This document shows, one piece after another, positions 27,617 through 36,359 of a DNA stretch of 64,000 nt. The DNA lies in contig JAZLFM010000042.1 in NCBI GenBank assembly GCA_045615765.1, forward strand, positions 50,357 to 114,356, written 5' to 3'. The translations under genes were made by a program, and so were the position numbers. The notes under the pieces are model-generated. The model was not told the DNA's origin. It did not search any database and was given only the letters and a program-made list of their open reading frames with translations. Source of the stretch: UBA1715 sp045615765 (lineage in GTDB: Bacteria; Bacteroidota; Bacteroidia; Bacteroidales; UBA1715). Each line of letters opens with the position of its first letter. Positions within the stretch are counted from its first letter, which is position 1.

Positions 27617-29815
27617 CTATTTGTCTTGTTGTTCAATTCTTTCAACCTTATTCATTCCTTTTACCTTTTGAAGGTTCATCATCAAGGTGTTTAATTGCTG
27701 ACTGTCGTGAATATAGAGGTCGAAATATGCTATGAAGTCATGTTCCATTGTCTCAATGTGAACCGTTCGTATGTTTACGTTGAGTTGATTTGAAATCACG
27801 TTCGAAATATCGTTTAGCATACCGATTCTGTCTTTTCCTTTAAGTTGAATAGAAACAAGGAACACTTGTTCTTGACGACTAATCCATTTGATTCGATGTG
27901 CTTTTTCTGTTTGTTGTAATTCTATGGCAGCAGGACAATTCTTTTTATGTATAACCCAACCATTCTTGCCCTCAAATCCAATAACTTCGTCTCCTGGAAT
28001 AGGGTGGCAACAATCCGCTATAGTATAATTTGTAGAATGTCGAAGAACTTTAACGCCTTGTTCTTCTTTTGCGTCATCTTCTTGTTCGTCTTCTCCTGCT
28101 GAGAATTTTAATCCCCAGAATAGAATCTTCTTACTTTGACGCTTTTGTGTTGCATATTCTACAATCTTTTCTGTATCGAGTTCTTCGGCACCTAGTTTCT
28201 CGTATAATTCATTTTTATCTGCAACGCCATAACCTTGTACCAACTTGTTAATAATCGTTGGTGTCATTGGTAATTCTTTTGCTTCCAATAATTTTGGAAG
28301 TTCTTGTTGACCACGTATGAAATTCTTACGTTTTTCATACTTAAAAATCTGATCTAAAGCATTTTTCGCTTTCGATGTAGAAATGATTTTCAACCAATCT
28401 TTTTGTGGCTTTTGTGAATCAGATGTAAGAATTTCAACTTGATCGCCACTTTGCAGTTTATAATCTAAACCAACAACTTTTCCTTTGTTTATGCGCGCTC
28501 CAATTGCATGGTTTCCAATTTCCGAGTGAATTTCGTAAGCGAAATCCAATGCGGTCGCTCCAATAGGGAAGCGGTGCAATTCTCCTTTTGGTGTGAAAGC
28601 AAACAAATCTGTTGCATATAGATTCAATTTAAAGTCATCGAGGAATTTTAGAGCATCTTCATCTGGGTTTACTAATGATGAACGGACGCGTTTCATCCAA
28701 ACTTCCAATTGGCTTTGTTCGAAACCTTCGATGTTTTTGTAACGCCAATGTGCAGCATATCCTTGTTCTGCTATGTCATCCATTCGTTGGGTACGAATTT
28801 GTACTTCAACCCATGTTCCGTCTGGTCCCATAACAGTTGTCTGCAAAGATTCATAACCATTATCTTTCGGTGTTGAAATCCAATCTCGCAATCGTTCTGG
28901 GTTCGGTGTGTATTTGTCTGTGATGTATGAATACACACGCCAACACATTGCTTTTTCTTCTTCTAATGGAACATCCTGCAATATGATTCTTACGGCAAAC
29001 ACATCATATACATTGTCGAATGAGATGCCTTTCTTTTGCATTTTTGCCCAAATAGATGCGATAGACTTGGAACGGCTGGAGATAGTATAGTTAATATTGT
29101 TCTTCTCCAAAGTCATCATAATAGGAACGCAAAAACGGTTCAAATAGTGAATTCGTTTTTTCTCACTTCCTTTTAATTGTCGTAAAATGTCGAAATAAAC
29201 AGTTGGATTTAAGTATTTTAAACATAAATCCTCTAATTCCATTTTTATCTTGTAGAATCCAAGTCTGTGGGCTAGTGGAACAAATAATGTGTTTGTTTCT
29301 TCTGCAATGCGAATTTGCTTTTCTGGAGCCATAGAATCAAGCGTTCGCATATTATGAAGACGGTCTGCAAGCTTGATAATAATTACACGAACATCTTCGG
29401 ATAGGGTGAAAACGATTTTCTTGAAATTCTCAGCTTGTCCTTCTTTGTTTTTCAACAAACCGCGTATTTTCGTAAGACCATCAACAATTTGTGCAATTTT
29501 AGGACTAAACATATTGCTAATGTCTTCCAAGGTGATATCTGTATCTTCAACAACATCATGCAAAAGTGCCGAAATCACAGATTTAGAACCAAGTCCAATT
29601 TCTTCGGAAACAATTTTGGCTACTGCAATAGGGTGTAGAATATATGGTTCTCCAGAACGACGACGAGTACCATAGTGTGCCTCGTTTGCGACTTCAAAAG
29701 CCTTGCGGACAAGTGCTATAGTCTCTTCAGATTTATGGCATTTAGGAGAATTCTGTAACAAATCCTCGAATTGCTTTTGTATTGTATCTTTTTCTTCTTG
29801 CGAAAACTCTGCCAT
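27617..29815 (-). CDS. rel: bifunctional (p)ppGpp synthetase/hydrolase (RelA/SpoT homologue)
   Basis: 732 aa, the usual length of long RSH enzymes. The N-terminal HD hydrolase domain has HPIAVAKIV and HDVVEDTD (residues about 61-93), so hydrolysis is probably intact. The synthetase domain has NGYESLQTTVMGP and WVEVQIRT near 310-335. A TGS domain follows (DLFAFTPKGELHRFPIGAT near 400), then a conserved HCxxP-type segment (ADCCHPIPGDE) and a C-terminal ACT domain (DRIGMLNDISNVI near 665). It controls the stringent response. A TAnnTTTG box lies 23 bases upstream. It is probably the gene upstream of purA rather than part of the same message. Confidence 0.95.
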   Translation of the reverse strand: MAEFSQEEKDTIQKQFEDLLQNSPKCHKSEETIALVRKAFEVANEAHYGTRRRSGEPYILHPIAVAKIVSEEIGLGSKSVISALLHDVVEDTDITLEDISNMFSPKIAQIVDGLTKIRGLLKNKEGQAENFKKIVFTLSEDVRVIIIKLADRLHNMRTLDSMAPEKQIRIAEETNTLFVPLAHRLGFYKIKMELEDLCLKYLNPTVYFDILRQLKGSEKKRIHYLNRFCVPIMMTLEKNNINYTISSRSKSIASIWAKMQKKGISFDNVYDVFAVRIILQDVPLEEEKAMCWRVYSYITDKYTPNPERLRDWISTPKDNGYESLQTTVMGPDGTWVEVQIRTQRMDDIAEQGYAAHWRYKNIEGFEQSQLEVWMKRVRSSLVNPDEDALKFLDDFKLNLYATDLFAFTPKGELHRFPIGATALDFAYEIHSEIGNHAIGARINKGKVVGLDYKLQSGDQVEILTSDSQKPQKDWLKIISTSKAKNALDQIFKYEKRKNFIRGQQELPKLLEAKELPMTPTIINKLVQGYGVADKNELYEKLGAEELDTEKIVEYATQKRQSKKILFWGLKFSAGEDEQEDDAKEEQGVKVLRHSTNYTIADCCHPIPGDEVIGFEGKNGWVIHKKNCPAAIELQQTEKAHRIKWISRQEQVFLVSIQLKGKDRIGMLNDISNVISNQLNVNIRTVHIETMEHDFIAYFDLYIHDSQQLNTLMMNLQKVKGMNKVERIEQQDK

Positions 29816-29837
29816 TATCAGATTATTTTAACAGTTT

Positions 29838-29845
29838 CAAAGATA
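29838..29845 (-). promoter_or_regulatory. -7 element upstream of rel
   Basis: Reads TATCTTTG on the minus strand, an exact TAnnTTTG match 22 bases before the rel ATG. No good -33 TTG was found. Confidence 0.45.
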
Positions 29846-29905
29846 CTGATTTTTTTCTAAAGCGTATGCTTTAAGGCTAAAATATCGCTTGAATACTATG
29901 CTTTT

Positions 29906-31417
29906 CTAGTTATATAACAAATGAACAACACCGCGTCGTTCTATTTGTTCTCCGTCGGGTAAACTTATCCGTATTTGATACCTGTAAACGCCTGCAGTTG
30001 CTGGTTTACCTTTTACTGTTCCGTCCCAACCAAGATCTATATTGGTACTATGAAATATGCAAGTGCCATTTCTATCGAATATTTGTAAAGAATAATCGCC
30101 TGCTAAAAATGCATATTTCGGTTTAAAAATCGTATTTTCTTCAATTGAACTTAATGGATTTATCGCGTTAGGTATCAATATTTTATAGTTTTTATTTAAA
30201 CAAACAGTATTGGAGAAAGACGAATATGTGTTTTGCTTTGCTTCTACACGATAACAACGCGAATAACTATGTTCAGGATTTTTGATATCGTCAATATAAA
30301 CAAACTGTTTTGGAGGAATTGTTGCAATCAAATCTTCGTCATTGTCATTCTCAGAACACCAAATTGTATAGGTATAAGTATCATTAGTAGGTGTGTTTTT
30401 TGTCCATTCTAAGATGTTTTGAAACTCTGTAGCTTCTCGAATTGAAAGTTTGATAGGAGTGAGTGCGGATGATTCTATGATAGCCGTTCCGCAATTGTCG
30501 AATCCTGTCATTTTGTAATATACGACAGTATCTTCTTTGTACGCATTCTCGTCGGTGTAGCTATAGATGTTACTATTTTGTGGAAATGAATTAATTCTGT
30601 CAATTTCTACAAAATGAAGGCTGTCTTTTTCAGATTTTAGAAGAATATATTTTTTGTAGTTTGATGCTGTATCTAATTGAAATACAACATTTATATCATT
30701 CTTGTCAATGCTAATGTTTTTCGCTGTTAAGAACTTAGGAACAATAGGGAAAGGCTCATTTACCGAACACATTGACGACGTAGAGATTTGTTTCTTCCCT
30801 TTGCAATCTACAAATGAAGCACGGATAAAAAAAGATCGTTCACTTTGTTCATTTGGTGCTATAAAACAAGATGTTTCCGAGGCAAGACATTGTTTTACAA
30901 CAACTTCTTTGTTTTCAACAACTTCGACGATTTCATATTTTTCGATGTTGATGCCATATCCGTAGTATGGCGTCCAGGTAACTTTTATTTGAGCTGGACA
31001 AGTCGTTGTTTTTGCTGTAGAAACCATTGTTGTGTGGTATTCTCGCAAAGATGTACTGTTATTCCCATTTTCAGAATACGCATCAACGGCTAGTGAAAGA
31101 GGTCTTTCATAAGATTCATAAGGGAATAGAGTAATGGAGTCGGTTTTAAACAGAAAAATATTATCGTTGTTACCTTTGATATCGACTATACCTTTGCCTT
31201 TTATTAGGGTAGTCTCATCGTAGATGTATAATATTCGTGCATATTTGATGTTTTCTGATTCACTTTTGTACCAAGCAACCGAAACTTCATTTGTGTATGG
31301 ATTTATGGAAACATACGAAACATCTGTTGGATCAATTTCTTCAGCAAATAAAGAAATTGATGCCAACAAACAAATGCATATTGTCAATATTTTGCTATTA
31401 ACCAACTGCAACTTCAT
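29906..31417 (-). CDS. secreted protein with fibronectin-III-like domains and a gliding-motility/T9SS C-terminal domain
   Basis: 503 aa. The signal peptide is about 1-25 (ending LFAEE). Fibronectin-III-like stretches are seen around residues 135-215 (KVTWTPYYGYGINIEKYEIV) and 330-400 (ILEWTKNTP). The last 90 residues look like the CHU_C/gliding-motility C-terminal domain: NPLSSIEENTIFKP, YSLQIFDRNGTCIFHS, GWDGTVKGKPATAGVYRYQI. That domain directs export through the type IX system in Bacteroidota. The start overlaps the end of the M16 gene before it by 20 bases. The function outside the cell is unknown. Confidence 0.8.
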   Translation of the reverse strand: MKLQLVNSKILTICICLLASISLFAEEIDPTDVSYVSINPYTNEVSVAWYKSESENIKYARILYIYDETTLIKGKGIVDIKGNNDNIFLFKTDSITLFPYESYERPLSLAVDAYSENGNNSTSLREYHTTMVSTAKTTTCPAQIKVTWTPYYGYGINIEKYEIVEVVENKEVVVKQCLASETSCFIAPNEQSERSFFIRASFVDCKGKKQISTSSMCSVNEPFPIVPKFLTAKNISIDKNDINVVFQLDTASNYKKYILLKSEKDSLHFVEIDRINSFPQNSNIYSYTDENAYKEDTVVYYKMTGFDNCGTAIIESSALTPIKLSIREATEFQNILEWTKNTPTNDTYTYTIWCSENDNDEDLIATIPPKQFVYIDDIKNPEHSYSRCYRVEAKQNTYSSFSNTVCLNKNYKILIPNAINPLSSIEENTIFKPKYAFLAGDYSLQIFDRNGTCIFHSTNIDLGWDGTVKGKPATAGVYRYQIRISLPDGEQIERRGVVHLLYN

Positions 31418-32675
31418 ACATTGAGTTCTCGTTTAGATAAGTATTTGCAAGTTCTTGTATTTCTTTTGGTTGAATGTTGTTTGTGATATGCCACATTTGA
31501 TCGTAATATTCTTTAAAATCAAGGTTGTACAAGACTGTGTCCAACAACATTTCGCTAGTCGCCATAGCTCCATCGAAACTACGAGCAAAACTTGAAAGCA
31601 TATATGTTTTTACAATATTCAATTCCTCTTCGGATACTAATTCTGTTCGTAAACGCTTCAATTCTAAAAATATTGCTTCCAATGCTTTTTCGTGAACTTC
31701 TTTACCCACTTGTGAAGATATGATAAAGTATCCAGATTCTTTCATTGATATAATTGCAGATCCGATTCCATAGGTGTAACCTTTTTCTTCTCGCACTGTT
31801 GTCATTAAGCGAGAGCCAAAATAGCCACCTAAAATAGTGTTGACAACCTGTAATTTAATAAAGTCAGGATGATTTCGATTTACCATAACTTTACCAATTT
31901 TCAATGCTGTTTGTACCGCATTTTCTTTAGGAACACGCAACGAATGTGATTCGTTCGTAATTATTTTATATTGAGGTTGTTGGAGTGTTTTAGACTTTGG
32001 TAGTTGTATTTGTTTTATATTTTCCAATAAATCTTTCACTTTGGCAGATTGTAGATTTGCACATACGAAGATTTGTGTTTTTTCTGCTGTAAAGTTTTGT
32101 TTATGGAACGATATGAGATTTTCTCTTGTAAGATATTCAAAATCTGTCGCTTCCAAGATTTTTCCATACGGATGTTGTGAACCGAAAAGGGTATTAGCCA
32201 ACAATCGTTGGGATCTTATTTCGACGCGTTCACTGTCAATTTTAAATTGTTCAAATCGATTAGATTTATGGATTGCTAATTTATCTTCTGGGAAAGTAGG
32301 ATGCAAGATAAAATCACTTACGATTTCAAATGCTTCCTTAGCATGTTTCTCTAAGCAACAAAGTGAAATTGTTGAATAATCTTTTGTCATGCTACAGAAC
32401 AAATAAGCACCTAAGAAATCCAATTTTTCTGCTATTTCTTCGGATGTTCTTGTTGTAGAGCCTTCTTGTAACATTTTTAATGTAGAAAGTGCAACAATAG
32501 GGTGTTCCGAAAAATATTCACCAGCGTTGAATATAAAGTCTATTTTTACAACTTCTTGATCTTGAACAGGTAAAGTGTGTATAGGTGTACCGCATTCCGC
32601 TTTGTAACATTGTGGCGTTACAAGATTTAGCGATTGCATAGGCTTAAATTCTGGTTGTATGTTTCTTTGTACCAT
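31398..32675 (-). CDS. M16-family peptidase-like subunit lacking the zinc motif
   Basis: 425 aa from the ATG at 32675 (MVQRNIQPEF), 4 bases after the stop of the upstream M16 gene. A start 24 codons earlier would overlap that gene. It has the M16 fold, including the GxxAxLxxxLxEGxxxR-like region, but the HxxEH zinc site is replaced by ALSTLKMLQEGS near residue 64. The C-terminal half keeps RVPKENAVQTALKIG and the glycine-rich GGYFGSRLMTTVREEKGYTYG that contacts substrate in active complexes. It is therefore the likely non-catalytic partner of the adjacent peptidase, as in two-subunit M16B enzymes. Confidence 0.88.
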   Translation of the reverse strand: MVQRNIQPEFKPMQSLNLVTPQCYKAECGTPIHTLPVQDQEVVKIDFIFNAGEYFSEHPIVALSTLKMLQEGSTTRTSEEIAEKLDFLGAYLFCSMTKDYSTISLCCLEKHAKEAFEIVSDFILHPTFPEDKLAIHKSNRFEQFKIDSERVEIRSQRLLANTLFGSQHPYGKILEATDFEYLTRENLISFHKQNFTAEKTQIFVCANLQSAKVKDLLENIKQIQLPKSKTLQQPQYKIITNESHSLRVPKENAVQTALKIGKVMVNRNHPDFIKLQVVNTILGGYFGSRLMTTVREEKGYTYGIGSAIISMKESGYFIISSQVGKEVHEKALEAIFLELKRLRTELVSEEELNIVKTYMLSSFARSFDGAMATSEMLLDTVLYNLDFKEYYDQMWHITNNIQPKEIQELANTYLNENSMYEVAVG

Positions 32676-32679
32676 GTTC

Positions 32680-33924
32680 TTAGTTTTGTTTGTTTGATAA
32701 ATAATAAACTGTAGAGCAATTTGTGTCTGCGAACAATGATGATGCAACTCGTTGAATATCAGAAAGACTAACTTTTTCGTATTCTTTTAGTCGAGTGTTT
32801 ACAAGGTTTACATCACCAAGATTTGCATAATATGCAATAGCTCGTGCTTTAGAAAGAATATCTATTTCGCCAAATACGGCAGCACTTTCATATCTGTTTT
32901 TTACCTTCTGAAGTTCATATTCGGAAACAGTGCCATCTATTATTTTTTGTAGCTCACATTTTACAGCCTTTTCTGCTTCATCAATTGAAACATTAGGATT
33001 TATTTTCCCGGAAATCATAAATGTTCCTGGTTCTATTTCTCCTGATATACAAGCATCTATGCTGCTAAATAGTTTCTGTTGTTCTACTAAATTTTGATTT
33101 AATCGTGTTGATTTTCCATTAGAAAGAATATCGGAAATTAAATCAGTTGCATAAAAATCTGCATCTCGCTGGCTACACATGTGAAAAGCCATATATAAGT
33201 TCGATGCCGGAACATTTCGTTCAACCGTCAATGTACGTTTTTCCGTTTGTGCAGGTTCTTGCGGTAGATTTCGTACAGCGACATCTCTGCTTGGAATATC
33301 TCCATACCATTTTTTGGCAAGTTCTTTTACGGTTTTCATATCAACATTACCAGAAATAGTAATGATTGCATTGTTTGGCGCATAATGGCTATAGAAGAAT
33401 GATTTTACATCTTCCATAGTTGCATTTTCTATATGACTTAGTTCCTTACCGATAGTTGGCCATTGATACGGATGGACTTTGTAGGCGAGAGGACGAGCTA
33501 ACAGCATTAAATCTCCGTATGGCTTGTTTAAATATCTTTGTTTGAACTCTTCGCATACTACATTTCGTTGAGTTTCAAGACTTTTTGTCGAAAAAGCAAG
33601 TTCAAGCATTCTGTCGGATTCCAACCAAAATGCTGTTTCTAAATTGTAATGTGGAAGCGTTACATAATAATTAGTAATATCGGTTGTTGTGAAAGCATTA
33701 TTATCTCCGCCAACTTTTTGTAATGGAGTATCATAATCAGGGATGTTTTTCGATCCGCCAAACATTAAATGTTCAAACAAATGAGCAAAACCAGTCTTGT
33801 TTGGATCTTCATCTTTCGAACCGACATTATACAATGTGTTGACTGCGACAAATGGGGTGGTTTTATCAATGTTTACATAAAACCGAAGTCCGTTTTCTAG
33901 TTCAAATGTTTCAAATTGAATCAT
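32680..33924 (-). CDS. M16-family zinc metallopeptidase, catalytic subunit
   Basis: 414 aa from the ATG at 33924. The open frame extends 30 codons upstream, but that stretch contains the promoter (33950-33979) and part of the ackA terminator. The zinc motif HLFEH is at residues 48-52, and the downstream glutamate lies in the ETQRNVVCEE segment near 119-128. The C-terminal half has LYMAFHMCS and ILSNGKSTRLNQNLVE. No signal peptide is visible from this start, so it probably works in the cytoplasm. It forms an operon with the inactive M16 subunit. Confidence 0.9.
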   Translation of the reverse strand: MIQFETFELENGLRFYVNIDKTTPFVAVNTLYNVGSKDEDPNKTGFAHLFEHLMFGGSKNIPDYDTPLQKVGGDNNAFTTTDITNYYVTLPHYNLETAFWLESDRMLELAFSTKSLETQRNVVCEEFKQRYLNKPYGDLMLLARPLAYKVHPYQWPTIGKELSHIENATMEDVKSFFYSHYAPNNAIITISGNVDMKTVKELAKKWYGDIPSRDVAVRNLPQEPAQTEKRTLTVERNVPASNLYMAFHMCSQRDADFYATDLISDILSNGKSTRLNQNLVEQQKLFSSIDACISGEIEPGTFMISGKINPNVSIDEAEKAVKCELQKIIDGTVSEYELQKVKNRYESAAVFGEIDILSKARAIAYYANLGDVNLVNTRLKEYEKVSLSDIQRVASSLFADTNCSTVYYLSNKQN

Positions 33925-33949
33925 AGTATCTTTTTCTCTATTTTCAATC

Positions 33950-33979
33950 CAAATATACGAGTTTGGTACCAATTGACAA
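33950..33979 (-). promoter_or_regulatory. promoter of the M16 operon
   Basis: On the minus strand TTG (33979-33977), 19 bases, then TATATTTG (33957-33950): an ideal Bacteroidota promoter. The ATG at 33924 follows 25 bases after the -7 box, which fixes the start of the catalytic M16 gene. Confidence 0.75.
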
Positions 33980-33992
33980 GATGATATAAAAT

Positions 33993-34026
33993 AAAAAAAG
34001 TCTGCTAAACGCATGTTTAACAGACT
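33993..34026 (-). terminator. terminator of ackA
   Basis: On the minus strand AAGTCTG-TTAAAC, a 4-base loop, then GTTTAG-CAGACTT and seven T residues (arms about 34026-34014 and 34009-33997). It lies 25 bases beyond the ackA stop. The stem resembles the pair of hairpins at 36804 and 37563, with matched base changes. Confidence 0.9.
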
Positions 34027-34050
34027 TAATCAGTAATAACGAATTAGTAA

Positions 34051-35241
34051 TTATTTATTTACGATTTCGTATGTATCGCGAGCAATAACGATTTCTTCGT
34101 TTGTTTGGATTACCATTACCTTAATTTTTGAGTTTGGTGTTGAAATAACCCAACTATCGCCTTGTGTATTGTTTGCAGCTTCGTCAATCTCAATACCGAA
34201 ACATTCTAAACCAGCAAGAATATTCTTACGAACATCACCATCGTGTTCGCCAATACCACCAGCAAATGCGATACAATCAGCACCGCCGATTTCAGCAAGA
34301 TATGCACCTACATATTTCTTGATGCTCAATGTCAACATATCTTTTGCAAGTTTTGCTTTTTTATCACCTTGTGCAACCATACTTTGCAAGTCGCGCATAT
34401 CAGAAACACCAGCAATACCTTTCAAACCACTTTGTTTATTTACTATGTTGTCGATTTCGTCTATGCTTAATTTCTCTTGACGCATCATTTGGAACGCTGC
34501 ACCTAAGTCAACATTACCTGCACGAGTACCCATAACAACACCTTCAAGAGGAGTGAATCCCATTGAAGTATCAACAGATTTTCCGTTTACAACAGCTGTA
34601 ACTGAAGAACCATTACCGATATGGCACACAATAGTTTTACAGTTGTCCAATGGTTTGTTCATCATTTTTGCAGCTTCTTGCGAAACATAGCGGTGGCTTG
34701 AACCATGGAAGCCATAACGACGGATTTTATATTGTTCGTAGTATTTATATGGTAAACCATACATATATGCAACAGGTTCCATAGTTTGGTGGAATGCAGT
34801 GTCGAATGTACCACAGTTAACAGCCTTAGGAAGAGCAGCTTGTGCAGCTTTTATACCTTTTAAATTTGCAGGGTTGTGAAGTGGTGCAAAATCATTGCAT
34901 GCAGCAATTTTTTCAATTGCGTCAGGAGTAAGTTCCACGCTTTCGCTGAAGAATTCACCACCATGTACAATACGGTGACCGATAGCTTTAATTTCATCTG
35001 GGCTTGAAATTAAACTGCGTTTTGGGTCCAATAATAAATCGATAACTTTTGAAACACCAATTTCGTGGTTTTCTACAGGTAAATCGAAGGCTTCTTTATT
35101 GCCATCAATTTCCATTTTGATTTTACCCATTGCTTCGCCAATGCGTTCAACGACACCTACAGCCAAGACCTTTTCGGCTGGCATTTCCAAAAGTTGATAT
35201 TTGATAGAAGAACTACCGCAGTTTAATACTAAAAGTTTCAT
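34051..35241 (-). CDS. ackA: acetate kinase
   Basis: Acetyl phosphate plus ADP gives acetate and ATP, the energy-yielding last step of acetate fermentation. 396 aa from the ATG at 35241 (MKLLVLNCGSSSIKYQ), the expected length; 12 more codons of open frame upstream are not needed. Signatures are NCGSSSIK at residues 7-14, GFHGSSHRYV near 172, the nucleotide-binding CHIGNGSS near 200, and FAGGIGEHD near 320. In Bacteroides it lies beside pta. Here about 2.3 kb of opposite-strand accessory DNA separates the two. Confidence 0.96.
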   Translation of the reverse strand: MKLLVLNCGSSSIKYQLLEMPAEKVLAVGVVERIGEAMGKIKMEIDGNKEAFDLPVENHEIGVSKVIDLLLDPKRSLISSPDEIKAIGHRIVHGGEFFSESVELTPDAIEKIAACNDFAPLHNPANLKGIKAAQAALPKAVNCGTFDTAFHQTMEPVAYMYGLPYKYYEQYKIRRYGFHGSSHRYVSQEAAKMMNKPLDNCKTIVCHIGNGSSVTAVVNGKSVDTSMGFTPLEGVVMGTRAGNVDLGAAFQMMRQEKLSIDEIDNIVNKQSGLKGIAGVSDMRDLQSMVAQGDKKAKLAKDMLTLSIKKYVGAYLAEIGGADCIAFAGGIGEHDGDVRKNILAGLECFGIEIDEAANNTQGDSWVISTPNSKIKVMVIQTNEEIVIARDTYEIVNK

Positions 35242-35315
35242 ATTGTTTGTATTTTTTATTTGTCCCACAAATTTCATAAAAAAATATTAAAGTTCAAAGT
35301 AGTTGAAATAATTCT

Positions 35316-35323
35316 TATATTTG
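35316..35323 (+). promoter_or_regulatory. -7 element of the PIN toxin-antitoxin pair
   Basis: TATATTTG, exact consensus, 17 bases before the ATG at 35341. No good -33 TTG was found. Confidence 0.5.
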
Positions 35324-35340
35324 AAGACAAATATTACATT

Positions 35341-35607
35341 ATGAACAAGCAGAAGACGCAAACAACAAAAGAACCTACTGTTTCGTACGGTTTAGATACT
35401 GTACAACAGTTAAAGGCACAGATTACAGAAGCAATTGGAACAACAGAAAACATTAGTGTTCTACAAAATTGCCTTTCGTATATAAAGAAGCAAATATGTA
35501 CAAAGAAAACATATTCGTCTCGTCTACAAGAACTTAACAATTTAACTCAGAATCTTGCGGTAAAGCTTGATAACGATGAGCGAAGCCTTTATATATTAAA
35601 CAAATAG
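35341..35607 (+). CDS. probable antitoxin partner of the PIN-domain protein
   Basis: 88 aa from the ATG at 35341; the open frame extends upstream but crosses the promoter box. The N-terminus is polar (MNKQKTQTTKEPTV), followed by two predicted helices with LKAQITEAIG and LQNCLSYIKKQI and a leucine-rich C-terminal helix. No DNA-binding motif is recognised. The antitoxin role is inferred from its size and position: its stop lies 3 bases before the start of a PIN-domain gene, the standard layout of VapBC-type pairs. Confidence 0.6.
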   Translation: MNKQKTQTTKEPTVSYGLDTVQQLKAQITEAIGTTENISVLQNCLSYIKKQICTKKTYSSRLQELNNLTQNLAVKLDNDERSLYILNK

Positions 35608-35610
35608 TAA

Positions 35611-36018
35611 ATGAAAAAGGTGTTTTTAGATACAAATGTCATTCTTGATTTTGTGTTGCATAGAGATGGGGAGAATAACGCAATAGATATTATGCAAATG
35701 GGAGAAGAAGGGAAAATATCATTATGTACATCTTTTCTGTCAATGGCGAATATTGCGTATATATTAAGGAAAATACCAAAAGAAAATCTATATAATATAT
35801 TGTCTTTGCTTACTACAATATTTTCTATTTTGCCAATGACTAACGATCAGTTTTCAAAAGCCTTGCATATAGAAAACACAGATTTTGAGGATGTACTTCA
35901 ATATGTATGCGCAAAGGATAACCAATGTGATTGTATTGTAACCTCAAATAAAAAACATTTTGAGTTTTCAAAAATACAGATATATTCACCTTATGAATTT
36001 TTAGAAAATGAAATATAA
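35611..36018 (+). CDS. PIN-domain ribonuclease, VapC-type toxin
   Basis: 135 aa. It starts with the PIN signature KKVFLDTNVILDFVL, whose first aspartate (residue 7) is catalytic. Further acidic residues are seen in FEDVLQYVCA near residue 90 and CDCIVTSNKKHF near 107-118, where the NKKHF form is common in Bacteroidota PIN proteins. Such proteins cut RNA, often tRNA. With the small gene just upstream it forms a complete toxin-antitoxin pair within the accessory island between pta and ackA. Confidence 0.85.
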   Translation: MKKVFLDTNVILDFVLHRDGENNAIDIMQMGEEGKISLCTSFLSMANIAYILRKIPKENLYNILSLLTTIFSILPMTNDQFSKALHIENTDFEDVLQYVCAKDNQCDCIVTSNKKHFEFSKIQIYSPYEFLENEI

Positions 36019-36089
36019 ACCATTAAATTTTTTGCCTATGAAGTAACGCGTAATTGTACGCACATATATAAAATAGCCACTTAGGTGGT

Positions 36090-36284
36090 GGGAAAAGCGT
36101 TTTTTGCTGAATCTTGGATTCATTGAAATCTCGACAATTTCAAAATATAGCTTAACCAAGAAAAGCAACAGAGACGTTCACGTGCTTTGCGTGGACTTTG
36201 TTCTGTTATATTTGGTTAAGCAAGGTAGTCGAGAACCTCATGAATCCAGAGATAACGATAAAAACAAAGTACCACGCTTTTTTT
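36090..36284 (+). ncRNA. ssrS: 6S RNA-like structured RNA (Bacteroidales-1 type)
   Basis: A single rod-like fold spans this 195-base non-coding stretch. Pairs, outside to inside: AAAAGCG 36093-36099 with CGCTTTT 36275-36281; GGATTCAT 36116-36123 with ATGAATCC 36240-36247; TCTCGAC 36129-36135 with GTCGAGA 36228-36234; an open central bubble (36136-36149 opposite 36222-36227); GCTTAACCAA 36150-36159 with TTGGTTAAGC 36212-36221; AACAGA 36167-36172 with TCTGTT 36202-36207; GTTCACG 36176-36182 with CGTGGAC 36190-36196. A T run follows at 36278-36284. Closing stem, large central bubble, long arm and length fit 6S RNA, which mimics an open promoter and binds RNA polymerase. Strand is inferred from the T run. 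No clear TAnnTTTG box was found upstream. Confidence 0.7.
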
Positions 36285-36359
36285 ATGTGTGTATATGAAA
36301 ATTCTTTGGTACTCCGACGCTTGCCGAAAAGTCGGATATAAGAAGTAGGCAAAAAAAAC

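Noticed and set aside
29856..29875. AAAGC/GCTTT hairpin as terminator of the T9SS-type protein gene.
   Set aside because: No T run follows on the minus strand and the stem is very short.
33925..34014. Thirty extra codons at the start of the catalytic M16 gene.
   Set aside because: They run through its promoter and into the ackA terminator hairpin; the ATG at 33924 gives the normal family N-terminus.
35242..35340. Extended starts for ackA (35277) and for the antitoxin gene (35260), which would make them overlap head to head.
   Set aside because: Acetate kinase begins at MKLLVLNCGSSS, and the antitoxin extension crosses a -7 box.
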